A stretch of DNA of 60,165 bases from Anaerolineales bacterium UBA2200 (GCA_002327925.1 DCVA01000026.1:8483-68647); one strand, 5' to 3'. Shown: positions 32,371 through 41,442, numbered from the stretch's first letter. A program made the numbers and translations. The notes: generated by a model from the letters alone, not told the origin.

Positions 32371-33426
32371 TTACCGATCCAGCCCGTAACGCCTTGCGGC
32401 CAGGCCCAAGATGTCGTTTACCAGCTCCTCATAAGCCATTCCACCCGCCCGGGCCATGATGCAAAGGTCGCTGATGGCCGGGTTGATCCCCGGAAGGGTG
32501 TTGATTTCGAGGATGTGCGGGTGCCCGCCCTGATCCAGACGAAAGTCGACGCGCGAAACGTCCAACGCTTCAATGGCCACAAACGCAGCCACAGCCAGCC
32601 TTCTGAACTCGTCCTCGAGCTCCCTGCCGATTCGTGCCGGGCAGTGGTAGTTGATGCTCATAGGCATGTCGGACTTGATTCGATTGCTGTAGACACCGTG
32701 TTCCGACGCGTCGAGCGGGCTGGTATCGATCTCCAGAACCGGAAAGACGTGGAATCCGTCCTCTCCATAGCGCTCGGAGAGTGGGCTCTCACCGGGGCCC
32801 AGGCGATTGCCCAGCACGCCCACTGTGAACTCACGTCCCGGCAGGTAGGCCTCCACGAGCGCCGGTTGCTGATAGTCGGCAATTAGCCGCGCTACCCTGC
32901 GCCGCAACTGTGCTTCGTTCTGGCACACAGAATCGGCGTCGATGCCCTTGGCCGTGCCTTCGCGCAGCGGCTTGGCGAAGAGAGGGAAGGAGAGGGCCTG
33001 GTTCAACGGCTCATCGGCCGCAGCAAAGACCTGGAAGGCAGCGGTAGGCAACGCGTAGGACATCCAGACACGCTTGGCCATGGCCTTGTCCAGTGACAGA
33101 GCATGGCCCAGCACCCTGGCTGCAGTGTAGGGGACGCCCAACATCTCGAGGATCGCGGGCACCTGCGACTCGCGGCTGTCTCCACGGTGGCCCTCACAGA
33201 TGTTGAAGGCGATGTCGATCCGATCACGCATGCCCTGAAGCTTGGTATAGAGGCTCGTATCCCCTTCCAGCGGGATAACCTCGTGTCCGCCCGCCTCGAG
33301 AGCTTCCTGTAACGCATGGGCAGTGTCCTCGGAATCCAGCTCAGCCGCCGAATCGGCCGGCTCACAGGCCGAATGCGGAGCGTTCTTCTTCAGATTGAAC
33401 AGCAGCGCTACTCGGAGCGGACGCAT
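32371..33426 (-). CDS. D-Ala-D-Ala-ligase-like ATP-grasp ligase
   Basis: An ATP-grasp enzyme of 351 residues forming a peptide-like bond through an acyl phosphate. The N-terminal domain reads RVALLFNLKKNA (5-16) with FNICEGHRGDSRESQVPAIL (about 74-93); the ATP-grasp part has FPLFAKPLREGTAKGI, VEAYLPGREFTVGVLGN and the Mg-binding end DFRLDQGGHPHILEINTLPG. It differs from housekeeping Ddl in its substrate loop. Its start overlaps the kamA stop by 19 bases, so the two are translationally coupled. The likely amino substrate is then the aminomutase product (beta-lysine), which is an inference. It is not the normal cell-wall ligase context, since no mur genes are nearby. Confidence 0.85.
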   Translation of the reverse strand: MRPLRVALLFNLKKNAPHSACEPADSAAELDSEDTAHALQEALEAGGHEVIPLEGDTSLYTKLQGMRDRIDIAFNICEGHRGDSRESQVPAILEMLGVPYTAARVLGHALSLDKAMAKRVWMSYALPTAAFQVFAAADEPLNQALSFPLFAKPLREGTAKGIDADSVCQNEAQLRRRVARLIADYQQPALVEAYLPGREFTVGVLGNRLGPGESPLSERYGEDGFHVFPVLEIDTSPLDASEHGVYSNRIKSDMPMSINYHCPARIGRELEDEFRRLAVAAFVAIEALDVSRVDFRLDQGGHPHILEINTLPGINPAISDLCIMARAGGMAYEELVNDILGLAARRYGLDR

Positions 33427-34841
33427 ACCGACTCCCTCGCGCCAATCAGGGGGACAGTCAGCTTGATTGTCTGCCCCTCGTGCCCCTTGTCCAAGGCGTC
33501 CGCGGCTCGCTCCGGCCTCGCGCCCTGCCGCACCGCGGACGGTTGCATGATCACGCCGTTTCCGTCAAGCAATCCCGCAACGCCAACCTCAGCCAGGTCC
33601 TGTCGACCATGGTGGGGGCAGTTCGGTGGACAGTCACCCTTATAGTCATGCGCCAGGGGGTAGGCACTGATGGCACCTGCATAGTTCCGTACCACGGCTG
33701 TCTTGTCCGACATCGTCAGCAGGTACTGAGGCATGATCGGCACTTTTCCAGCACCGCCGGGTGCATCGAGAGCGAACGTCGGCACGGCCAGTCCACTGGT
33801 ATGACCCCGCAGATGCTCGATGATCTCAAGACCCTTGGCAATTGACGTCCGAAAGTGCGATATGCCCTGTGAAAGGTCGCACTGATAGAGGTAGTATGGA
33901 CGAACTCGAGCGCGCAGCAGGGCGTGCATCAGATCCTTGATGATGTGCGAGCAATCGTTTATGCCGCGCAGCAACACAGTCTGGCTGCCGAGCGGAATGC
34001 CGGCATTGGCCAGCCGCGCGCAGGCCTCGACCGTTTCGGGAGTGAGTTCCCGCGGGTGGTTGAAGTGGATGTTGATAAAGATGGGATGATACTTGGACAG
34101 CATTTTGACCAGCTCTGGCGTCACACGTTGCGGTAGGAAGACGGGCACCCGGGTACCGATACGGATGATTTCCACGTGCGGGATGCTGCGCAGACCCTTC
34201 AGCAGGGGCTCCAGCACGCTCTCACTCAAGAGAAGCGGGTCGCCACCAGAGATGAGCACATCGCGGACCTCAGGATGGTGAGCAATGTACTGGACCGCGC
34301 GCCGCATCTCCTCCGGCCGCATCCGCTCCGACTTGACCCCTACCAGCCGACGCCGGGTGCAGTGCCGGCAGTAGGCCGCGCACTGATCGGTCACCAGCAG
34401 CAGGACGCGGTCAGGGTAGCGATGCACCAGACCGGGGACGGGCGAATCCGCCTCTTCGCTCAGCGGGTCGCGCAGCTCGTCCGGTTGAATCACAAGCTCG
34501 TCCGCCGTGGGTATGACCTGACGGCGAATAGGGCAAGAGGCATCCTGCGGATCCATCAGGGACGCAAAGTAAGGCGTGATGGACATTCGCAAGCGCTCAC
34601 ACGTGGTTCGCACACCCGCCTCTTCCTGGGGAGTCATCTGTATCAGGTCCTTGAGCTGTTCGGGTGTGTTGATTCGGTGGCGGAGCTGCCACCGCCAATC
34701 GTTCCAATCAGAATCAGGCACATCTCGCCACAAAGGAGCACGGCGCGATGCTGCTTTGCGGGTACTGGCGACTAATGCGCCAGTACCGATGGTACCGGGC
34801 GGCTCTTCGATTTCCACCGATCGTTCCTCATGGGCAGTCAT
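33408..34841 (-). CDS. kamA: Lysine 2,3-aminomutase family radical SAM/PLP enzyme
   Basis: Moves the alpha-amino group of lysine to the beta carbon using S-adenosylmethionine, a [4Fe-4S] cluster and PLP. The 477-residue product has the radical SAM cysteines C154-x3-C158-x2-C161 (DQCAAYCRHCTRRR), ISGGDPLLLS, and the PLP lysine region DAPGGAGKVPIMPQY. The two aspartates that bind the lysine side chain in the clostridial enzyme appear in YQCDLSQG and ALDAPGG, favouring lysine over glutamate as substrate. It is longer than clostridial KamA (about 416), with an extra 40-residue N-terminus and a longer C-terminus ending in a Cys/His-rich CPPNCPHHG segment plus about 60 residues. ATG 34841 follows GGAGGACGAGAACC. 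No acetyltransferase ablB is next to it; an ATP-grasp ligase is. Confidence 0.9.
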   Translation of the reverse strand: MTAHEERSVEIEEPPGTIGTGALVASTRKAASRRAPLWRDVPDSDWNDWRWQLRHRINTPEQLKDLIQMTPQEEAGVRTTCERLRMSITPYFASLMDPQDASCPIRRQVIPTADELVIQPDELRDPLSEEADSPVPGLVHRYPDRVLLLVTDQCAAYCRHCTRRRLVGVKSERMRPEEMRRAVQYIAHHPEVRDVLISGGDPLLLSESVLEPLLKGLRSIPHVEIIRIGTRVPVFLPQRVTPELVKMLSKYHPIFINIHFNHPRELTPETVEACARLANAGIPLGSQTVLLRGINDCSHIIKDLMHALLRARVRPYYLYQCDLSQGISHFRTSIAKGLEIIEHLRGHTSGLAVPTFALDAPGGAGKVPIMPQYLLTMSDKTAVVRNYAGAISAYPLAHDYKGDCPPNCPHHGRQDLAEVGVAGLLDGNGVIMQPSAVRQGARPERAADALDKGHEGQTIKLTVPLIGARESVCVRSE

Positions 34842-35026
34842 GGTTCTCGTCCTCCAACTATCGTCTTATTCCCGACCTTGGTCGGGCGTGGCGCACATGC
34901 GCCCCCAACTTCAGCGCGCGATTCTATCACAGCTTGTTCTGTCTACTTCGCCAATGAGGTACGAAAGCAGAGGAAGTTAGGTGCTATTTTGGGTACCAAA
35001 AGGGCTCTATTCGGGGACCCCAGCGC

Positions 35027-35054
35027 TTGACATTGGGCCGATTGCTGCTATCAT
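35027..35054 (+). promoter_or_regulatory. Sigma70-type promoter of the OmpR-type regulator gene
   Basis: TTGACA (35027-35032), 16-base spacer, TATCAT (35049-35054). Transcription would start near 35061, giving a leader of about 75 nt with a GC-rich hairpin (TCCCGCCTCGGCGGGA, 35100-35115) just before the ribosome site. Confidence 0.6.
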
Positions 35055-35136
35055 TCTTGCATGAGGGCGACCTTGCCGACCCATCGTCTCCCTCTGACTC
35101 TCCCGCCTCGGCGGGATTCGTTTGGGGGATGGCTCG

Positions 35137-35850
35137 TTGGATGTTCTGATAGTGAACCCGCAATCCATATGGGTGAACAGGATCCGGGCGCGTATGGAGG
35201 CTACTGGAGCACAAGTCTCCACTGCCAGCAACGCACTCGAGGCCGCACGAATCCTGGAAGAGGCGGAGGAGTGGCCGGACGTGCTCATTGTCGAGCACCG
35301 CATTCTCGAGAAGGAATCGCCAGCCCTGATGGGAGGGCTAAGGGTAGACGAATGGCAACCAGTCATCATCCCGACCGACTTTCAGCACTTGAGCCAGGAT
35401 CCCGCGCAGGTTCCCCTGCGCGGTGAGGAAACCCTGCGCCGGTTGGAGGCCCTGGTAGTTCGCCTCAAGGGAGTGTTCGAGCCAACCGCCCATCAATTCA
35501 TTCGCGTTGGCCGCCTGACTATCGATCCCAGCCGCAAAGAAGTCGTCTTTGCCGCACGCCGTGTGCCTTTGCCCCCCATCCAGTTTCGACTGTTGCTGTA
35601 CCTGGCTCTCAATGCCGGCCGGGTGGTCGACCAGCGCGAGCTGGTGCGTGAGATCTGGGGCTACGCAGGGGTGGAGGGCGAAGCACGGGAAATGATCAAG
35701 AAGCATGTCCGGCTGATCAGGCGCAAGCTGGGCTGGATCGATGAAAGCACCAACTACCTGCAATCGGTGCGCGGCTTTGGCTACGTGCTCAGTCCGCCAC
35801 CGCGAACTCGCAACCGCAAGACTCCAGGGGAGAGCACCACAGAAGCGTAG
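35137..35850 (+). CDS. OmpR/PhoB-type winged-helix regulator with degenerate receiver
   Basis: A 237-residue transcription regulator. Residues 1-115 fit a receiver fold (DVLIVNPQSIWVNRIRARME), but the acidic pair after strand 1 is replaced by Asn-Pro and the expected phospho-acceptor aspartate after strand 3 is Glu (PDVLIVEHRIL), so normal phosphorylation is unlikely. Residues 120-225 are a winged helix: FIRVGRLTIDPSRKEVVFAA, PLPPIQFRLLLYLALNAGRV, VDQRELVREIWGYAG and YLQSVRGFGYVLSPP. I chose TTG 35137 with GGGGGA eight bases upstream; a TTG five codons earlier is possible. No histidine kinase is adjacent. It could act as a stand-alone regulator, perhaps of the divergent kamA unit. Confidence 0.82.
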   Translation: MDVLIVNPQSIWVNRIRARMEATGAQVSTASNALEAARILEEAEEWPDVLIVEHRILEKESPALMGGLRVDEWQPVIIPTDFQHLSQDPAQVPLRGEETLRRLEALVVRLKGVFEPTAHQFIRVGRLTIDPSRKEVVFAARRVPLPPIQFRLLLYLALNAGRVVDQRELVREIWGYAGVEGEAREMIKKHVRLIRRKLGWIDESTNYLQSVRGFGYVLSPPPRTRNRKTPGESTTEA

Positions 35851-35888
35851 GGGTATCGCCGGAGGCCACGAATCCCGGGGGCTTCCTG

Positions 35889-36689
35889 CTAGTTTTCGAG
35901 GAAACAGCGTACCCCGCTGGTGATCCCGTAGGCCATGCGGTCGGTTTCGTTCGCCAGGACGTGGCCATCGGCCAGCAGGAAGCCCAGCTCTATGATCGCT
36001 CCAGGAGTTTGCCACTCTATCTCCCGGAACGCATGGTAGTTCTCCATATCCTCGGTGATCGTCGACAGCTGCGGAGCCAGACCGGTTGCACTTTCGTAGG
36101 TCTGATACAGACATTGAACCAGCCTGTCCTCGGCCTCCGGTATGGCGCTGTCGGCGGCCCGAGCCACTTTGAACCCGCTGAGTCCCGTGGGGATACACGA
36201 ATCTGAGTGTATTGCCACCAGGGCATCTGCGTGGTAACCATGAAGCCTGGCATCAAACTCGTCGAGCAGGTCGACATCGTAACCCTCGGAACGCAGCGCT
36301 GAGACCACCGCCAGCGCGACCGCACGGTTCACGTCAACTTCCCGGAGGCCGCTGTCACAGACGGCTCCAGGATCGCCCTCAGGCCCCGAATGGCCAGCCA
36401 CGATCCCAACGCGCCGTCCCCGCGGCTGAGGCGTGGCCAAAATCCTCCGGGGAGTGAGAGACGGCCTGGCTGTGGGAGTAGGGGTCGAGCTGCTGCCGCC
36501 GGACAGGGTCGTTTTCACCCCTCTCGTCCAGGTCGTGAGCCAGTCATTGGATTGCAGCAGAGCAAGGACGATCGAGGCCAGTGACAGTACGAGGACCACG
36601 ACCCAGGCTGAGCGCAAGAAGCGTCTCGTTCGCGGCTGTCCAGTCTTCTGGCTTGATCGCTTGTTCGTGCTGCGACGAGAAGCGCTCAT
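35889..36689 (-). CDS. Membrane-anchored N-acetylmuramoyl-L-alanine amidase (Amidase_3 type)
   Basis: Cleaves the bond between muramic acid and the peptide stem of peptidoglycan outside the membrane. The 266 residues have a basic N-terminus, one membrane helix (AWVVVLVLSLASIVLALL, 28-45), a Ser/Thr/Pro linker (SSSTPTPTARPSLTPR) and the zinc-dependent domain from about 92: VGIVAGHSGPEGDPGAVC (first His), LREVDVNRAVALAV (Glu), ALVAIHSDSC (His) and GAIIELGFL (catalytic Glu). ATG 36689 follows AGGTAGGATGT. It is convergent with the regulator and divergent from the acyl-CoA synthetase. Confidence 0.88.
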   Translation of the reverse strand: MSASRRSTNKRSSQKTGQPRTRRFLRSAWVVVLVLSLASIVLALLQSNDWLTTWTRGVKTTLSGGSSSTPTPTARPSLTPRRILATPQPRGRRVGIVAGHSGPEGDPGAVCDSGLREVDVNRAVALAVVSALRSEGYDVDLLDEFDARLHGYHADALVAIHSDSCIPTGLSGFKVARAADSAIPEAEDRLVQCLYQTYESATGLAPQLSTITEDMENYHAFREIEWQTPGAIIELGFLLADGHVLANETDRMAYGITSGVRCFLEN

Positions 36690-36776
36690 ACATCCTACCT
36701 CGTTGGATGTTTACATCATAGCGGCCTTCATCAGGTACGTCAACACGTAGAGCACCGGCGCCATGCCCGGTCACTT

Positions 36777-36805
36777 TTGCCGATCCTGCCCAGGCGCTGT
36801 ATCAT
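36777..36805 (+). promoter_or_regulatory. Sigma70-type promoter of the acyl-CoA synthetase operon
   Basis: TTGCCG (36777-36782), 17-base spacer, TATCAT (36800-36805). It would start transcription near 36812, about 45 nt before the likely acd start. Confidence 0.5.
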
Positions 36806-36858
36806 AGGCCGCACCGCGCAGGAAGCATCATCGTTATGGGAAAATGGAGAGCACGATC

Positions 36859-38958
36859 ATGTTGGAAGCCTTCTTCACCCCCCAGTCCGTCGCCATCATC
36901 GGCGCCGCGCGAGAGCCGGGCAAACTCGGATACGGGGTTCTTGACAATGTTCTCAAGTACGGTTTCACCGGGCGAGTCTATCCGATTAACCCCAAGTCGG
37001 ATGAGATCATGGGACTCAAATGCTATCCCTCCGTACTCGATGTTCCAGACCCTGTAGACCTCGCTGTCGTCGTCGTACCCAGCCGGGCCGTTCCCCAGGT
37101 TATCGAGGAGTGCGGCAAGAAGGGCGTTCACGGGGCAATCATCATCAGCGCCGGCTTCCGTGAGTCCGGCATGGAGGGCATCAAGCTCGAACGCCAGGTC
37201 CTCGACATCGCAGCGCAGTACGGGGTGCGCATCGTCGGGCCCAACTGCCTGGGCACGATCAGTACTCACACTCCGCTCAACGCGTCCTTTGGCGCCGGGA
37301 TGCCCCCCAAAGGCAGCATCGCCTTCATGTCACAATCGGGCGCTCTGTGCACCGCCATTCTAGACTGGGCGCTGGCCAAGAGCATCGGCTTCTCGCACTT
37401 TGTCAGCCTTGGCAACAAGGCTGATGTCAATGAAGTCGACTTGCTGCAAGCCTGGGAGACAGACGAGAATTCGCGCGTGATCATCGCCTACATGGAAGGG
37501 ATAGGCAACGGCGCGCAATTCATGGACGTAGCGCGACGCATCACTCGCAAGACCCCCGTCATAGCGGTCAAGTCCGGCAACACAGCGGCAGGATCACGCG
37601 CTGTGTCGTCCCACACGGGATCGCTGGCCGGCTCGGAGAAGGCCTACCACGCCGCCTTCCAGCAGACTGGCGTACTGCGCGCCGCATCCATCGAGCAATT
37701 GTTCGACTACTCCGTTGCCTTCGCCTACCAGCCACCGCTGAAAGGGCGCAATATCGCCATCGTCACCAACGCCGGTGGACCAGGCATTATGGCCACCGAT
37801 GCCCTGGAGACGACCGGAATGAAGCTCGCGGCCCTGTCGCCTCAGACCATCGAGACACTGCGCCCCGGCTTGCCCGCTGCCGCCAATGTTTACAACCCGG
37901 TCGACGTCATCGGCGATGCCCTGGCAGACCGTTACGAGCATGCCCTCAAGACGGTCATCGCCGATCCCAATGTCAACGGTCTGCTGGTCATCCTGACACC
38001 GCAGGTCTACACGCAGATCGAACAGACGGCCGAAGTCATCGGCCGCCTGTCAGGAACGATTGACAAGCCCATTCTGGCCTGCTTCATGGGCGAAGAACGG
38101 GTGGGACCCGGCATCAAGATCCTCAACAACTACCACATCCCCAACTACTCGTTTCCGGAACGCGCTGTTGGGTCGCTGAAGGCGATGGCGGACTACTGGG
38201 AGAGCAGCAATCAACCCCTGCCCAAGTACGAGCGTTTTACCGTCGACCGCGACCGCGTAACGCAGCTCTTCGACCGCGTTCGCAGCGAAGGCCGCTTCTC
38301 CCTCGGCGACGCTGAGGCGAGGGAGGTCATGGAGGCCTACGGTTTCGCCATTCCGCGCTCTGTGCTGGCCAAGACGGTTGACGAGGCAGTGGAGGCGGCG
38401 CGGACGATCGGCTACCCGGTGGTTATGAAAGTAGCCTCGCCCGACATCCTGCACAAGTCGGACATCGGGGGCGTTCGCCTCAACGTTCGCGATGCCGAGC
38501 AGTTGCGCGACCTCTTCGACCTGCTGATCTATCGCGCCCAGCGCTTTATGCCCGATGCCGATATCTGGGGCGTTCAGGTCCAGGAAATGGTGCCGAGGGG
38601 CAAAGAAGTCATTATCGGAGTGAATCGTGACCCGCAGTTCGGCCCCCTGCTCATGTTCGGTCTGGGGGGAATCTACGTGGAAGTGTTGAAGGATGTCACC
38701 TTCCGCATCGCTCCGATCGCCCGGGCCGAGGCAACGGACATGATTGATGAGATCCGCTCCTACCACTTGCTGCGCGGGGTGCGCGGCGAGAAGCCATCGG
38801 ACCTCGATGCAATCGTCGACGCCATCCTGCGCGTGTCCCAACTGGTAACCGACTTTCCAGAGATCGTCGAAATGGACATCAACCCGTTGATGGTCCACGA
38901 GGCAGGCAGAGGCGCTGTAGCAGTGGACTTTAGATTCGTGCTCAAGGAGAACAAATAA
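36859..38958 (+). CDS. acdA: ADP-forming acetyl/acyl-CoA synthetase, alpha-beta fusion
   Basis: Converts acyl-CoA + ADP + Pi to acid + CoA + ATP, an energy-saving acetate-forming route of archaea and some anaerobic bacteria. The product (699 residues from ATG 36859) has a CoA-binding Rossmann domain (FFTPQSVAIIGAAREPGKLG), two succinyl-CoA-ligase-like domains with the phosphohistidine region SSHTGSLAGSEKAYHAAF, and a C-terminal ATP-grasp beta domain (MKVASPDILHKSDIGGVRLN, MLFGLGGIYVEVLKDV). I prefer ATG 36859 with GGAGAG about nine bases upstream; ATG 36844 is possible. Its TAA overlaps the next gene's ATG by one base (TAATG). With ackA, the genome has two ways to make ATP from acetyl-CoA. 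Confidence 0.93.
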   Translation: MLEAFFTPQSVAIIGAAREPGKLGYGVLDNVLKYGFTGRVYPINPKSDEIMGLKCYPSVLDVPDPVDLAVVVVPSRAVPQVIEECGKKGVHGAIIISAGFRESGMEGIKLERQVLDIAAQYGVRIVGPNCLGTISTHTPLNASFGAGMPPKGSIAFMSQSGALCTAILDWALAKSIGFSHFVSLGNKADVNEVDLLQAWETDENSRVIIAYMEGIGNGAQFMDVARRITRKTPVIAVKSGNTAAGSRAVSSHTGSLAGSEKAYHAAFQQTGVLRAASIEQLFDYSVAFAYQPPLKGRNIAIVTNAGGPGIMATDALETTGMKLAALSPQTIETLRPGLPAAANVYNPVDVIGDALADRYEHALKTVIADPNVNGLLVILTPQVYTQIEQTAEVIGRLSGTIDKPILACFMGEERVGPGIKILNNYHIPNYSFPERAVGSLKAMADYWESSNQPLPKYERFTVDRDRVTQLFDRVRSEGRFSLGDAEAREVMEAYGFAIPRSVLAKTVDEAVEAARTIGYPVVMKVASPDILHKSDIGGVRLNVRDAEQLRDLFDLLIYRAQRFMPDADIWGVQVQEMVPRGKEVIIGVNRDPQFGPLLMFGLGGIYVEVLKDVTFRIAPIARAEATDMIDEIRSYHLLRGVRGEKPSDLDAIVDAILRVSQLVTDFPEIVEMDINPLMVHEAGRGAVAVDFRFVLKENK

Positions 38959-40034
38959 TGGTCACCCTGTACATCACATCGACGACACCGTACGCCGGCA
39001 AGACTGCGTTGTGCGTGGGGCTCGGCCGCCATTTCCAGAAGGACGGCTACAGGATTGGCTATATGCGCCCTCTGTCCACGACCAAGACCTGCATCGGCGA
39101 TTGCGTGGTGGACGAAGAGGCCAGCTCGATGCAGCAGATCCTTGGCCTGTCCGACCCTGCAGGGGCGATCTGGCCCATAGCGCTTGATTCCACCGCCGTG
39201 GAGGCGGTTCTGCGCGGCGAGGAGAGGGACTATGCCTCCATCGTGAAGAAGGCCTTTGCCGAGGTCTCCAGGGGCAAGGACATTGTTATCCTTGAGGGTG
39301 GCAGCCGCACCAACCAGGGGTTGGGGATCGGCCTTTCGGCGGACCGGATCGCTGAACTGGTCGATGCCCAGGTGTTGGTGGTCGCCAAGTACGACGTCTC
39401 ACCCGTCGTGGTCCTGGATGACTTGCTCGCCGACAAGGACTGCCTGGGCGAGCGAATGCTGGGTGTGGTCCTGAACGGCGTGGAGCGCAGCCGGCTGGAC
39501 TATGTTCGGGAGCTGGTGGTACCCTTCCTCGCTCGCAAAGAGGTGCCCGTCTTTGCCACCCTACCCCTGGAGCGCATATTCTCGTCCGTCTCGGTTCGCG
39601 AACTGGCCGACGCGCTGCAGGGCGAGATCATCTGCCGCCCGGACCTGGCCGGCGAACTGGTGGAGAACCTCATGGTCGGGGCCATGAGCGTTGACACAGC
39701 CCTCTCCTACTTCCGCCACAAGCTCAACAAGGCCGTCGTCACCGGTGGCGACCGTCCCGACATCCAGCTTGCCGCGCTGGAGACATCCACCAAATGCCTG
39801 ATTCTCACAGGCAATCTGCGTCCCAACCCGCTGATCATTAACCGCGCGGAAGAGGCCGGTGTGGCCATCCTGATGTCCAAGCATGACACAATGACCACCG
39901 TCCAGATCGCCGAGCAGACCATGAGCCGCACGCGTTTCCACCAGGAGAAGAAGATCGAGCGCTTTGAGCGCGTCCTTGCCGACAATATGAACTTTGACCT
40001 TCTCTACCAGTCGCTGGGCCTGAAGAGACCCTAG
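38958..40034 (+). CDS. BioD-like P-loop / DRTGG-domain protein (phosphotransacetylase N-domain type)
   Basis: A 358-residue protein matching the N-terminal two domains of long phosphotransacetylases: a BioD/CobQ-like P-loop domain (YITSTTPYAGKTALCVGLGR, 5-24; VILEGGSRTNQGLGIGLSAD) and a DRTGG domain (about 215-325, MVGAMSVDTALSYFRHKLNK, CLILTGNLRPNPLII). The catalytic phosphotransacetylase part is missing, so it is likely a nucleotide-sensing partner. It is fused by a TAATG junction to the ADP-forming acyl-CoA synthetase, which suggests it regulates or scaffolds that enzyme; this is an inference from context. Confidence 0.85.
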   Translation: MVTLYITSTTPYAGKTALCVGLGRHFQKDGYRIGYMRPLSTTKTCIGDCVVDEEASSMQQILGLSDPAGAIWPIALDSTAVEAVLRGEERDYASIVKKAFAEVSRGKDIVILEGGSRTNQGLGIGLSADRIAELVDAQVLVVAKYDVSPVVVLDDLLADKDCLGERMLGVVLNGVERSRLDYVRELVVPFLARKEVPVFATLPLERIFSSVSVRELADALQGEIICRPDLAGELVENLMVGAMSVDTALSYFRHKLNKAVVTGGDRPDIQLAALETSTKCLILTGNLRPNPLIINRAEEAGVAILMSKHDTMTTVQIAEQTMSRTRFHQEKKIERFERVLADNMNFDLLYQSLGLKRP

Positions 40035-40082
40035 GTCAACGGCGGCGAGCCACGAATACCTGCCCAATGGGAGAACTAAACG

Positions 40083-41372
40083 ATGACGACTCTGATTGAT
40101 GCCATCTTCGCGCGTGAGATCCTCGATTCCAGGGCGAATCCGACCGTCGAGGTCGAGGTCGTCCTCTCCGGAGGTGCCGCAGGCCGGGCTGCCGTTGCAT
40201 CGGGTGCCTCCACGGGTGTTCATGAGGCGGTGGAGCTGCGCGACGGCGACAAGAAGCGCTTTGGCGGCAAGGGTGTGCTTACGGCGGTCAAGAATGTGAA
40301 CGAGACGCTGGCCGTCGAGCTGGCCGGGTGGGACGCCCTGGACCAGGTTGGAATTGACGAGTTCATGTGTGCCTTTGATGGCACTTCGAACAAGAGCAAG
40401 CTCGGAGCCAACGCTATTCTGGGTGTTTCGCTTGCAGTCGCCAGAGCGGCGGCCGAGGCCCTCGGGCTGCCCCTCTATCGCTATCTGGGCGGTGTCAGTG
40501 CCCGGGTTCTGCCCGTGCCAATGATGAATATCCTCAATGGCGGTAAGCACGCCGAGAACAGCACCGACTTTCAGGAGTTCATGGTGATGCCCACCGGCGC
40601 TCCCAGCTTCGGCGAGGCCCTGCGCTGGGGCAGCGAGATCTATGCCCAGCTCAAGAAGGTACTGCACAGCAAGAAGTACAACACCAATGTTGGCGATGAG
40701 GGCGGCTTCGCCCCCTCGCTCGGCGCGAATCATGAGGCCATTGAGGTCATCCTGGAGGCGATTACCAAGGCCGGCTTGACGCCAGGCAAGGACGTGCACA
40801 TCGCCCTGGATCCGGCCGCGAGCGAGCTCTATCAGGATGGACTCTACACCCTGAGCAAGGAGGGCCGCAAGCTCAGCGGGCCGGAGATGGTTGACTTTTA
40901 CGCCGACTGGGTCTCCAGATACCCCATCATCTCCATCGAGGACGGCCTGTCACAGGATGACTGGGAAAGCTGGGAGCTGCTGCAACAGCGCATCGGCGAC
41001 AGGGTACAGGTGGTGGGCGACGATTTGCTGGTCACCAACGTCGAGCGGCTCAAGACCGGGATCACGCACAAGGCCGCCAATTCCATCCTGATCAAACTCA
41101 ACCAGATCGGCACCCTGACCGAGACGATTGCCGCAGTGGAAATGGCCAGGAAGGCGAGTTGGACTGCGGTCATTTCACACCGTAGTGGGGAAACTGAAGA
41201 CACCACCATCGCTGACCTGTCCGTCGCCCTCAACGCTGGCCAGATCAAGACCGGTGCCCCTTGTCGCTCTGACCGCGTGGCCAAGTACAACCAGCTTCTG
41301 CGCATCGAGGAGGAGCTTGGTGAGGCGGCAGTCTATCCGGGGATGGACACCTTTTTCAACCTGCATCGCTAG
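40083..41372 (+). CDS. eno: Enolase
   Basis: Converts 2-phosphoglycerate to phosphoenolpyruvate. The 429-residue product has all family marks: IFAREILDSRANPTVEVEV (8-26), ASGASTGVHEAVELRD, MMNILNGGKHAENSTDFQEF, NVGDEGGFAPSL, the metal ligands in YPIISIEDGLSQDDWESW, and AVISHRSGETEDTTIADLSV. The common GASTGxHE loop reads GASTGVHEAVE. ATG 40083 follows GGGAGAACTAAACG. It is 48 bp after the DRTGG gene and may share its transcript, linking lower glycolysis with acetate formation. Confidence 0.97.
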   Translation: MTTLIDAIFAREILDSRANPTVEVEVVLSGGAAGRAAVASGASTGVHEAVELRDGDKKRFGGKGVLTAVKNVNETLAVELAGWDALDQVGIDEFMCAFDGTSNKSKLGANAILGVSLAVARAAAEALGLPLYRYLGGVSARVLPVPMMNILNGGKHAENSTDFQEFMVMPTGAPSFGEALRWGSEIYAQLKKVLHSKKYNTNVGDEGGFAPSLGANHEAIEVILEAITKAGLTPGKDVHIALDPAASELYQDGLYTLSKEGRKLSGPEMVDFYADWVSRYPIISIEDGLSQDDWESWELLQQRIGDRVQVVGDDLLVTNVERLKTGITHKAANSILIKLNQIGTLTETIAAVEMARKASWTAVISHRSGETEDTTIADLSVALNAGQIKTGAPCRSDRVAKYNQLLRIEEELGEAAVYPGMDTFFNLHR

Positions 41373-41406
41373 CCAGCTCAGGACCTGCCCATCGCCAGGT
41401 TGTGAC

Positions 41407-41435
41407 TTGACATGGGTCGGCGCCTGTGATAGACT
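41407..41435 (+). promoter_or_regulatory. Promoter of the valS T-box transcript
   Basis: TTGACA (41407-41412), 17-base spacer, TAGACT (41430-41435). The start would fall near 41442, just at the beginning of the T-box leader. Confidence 0.6.
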
Positions 41436-41442
41436 GATAGAC

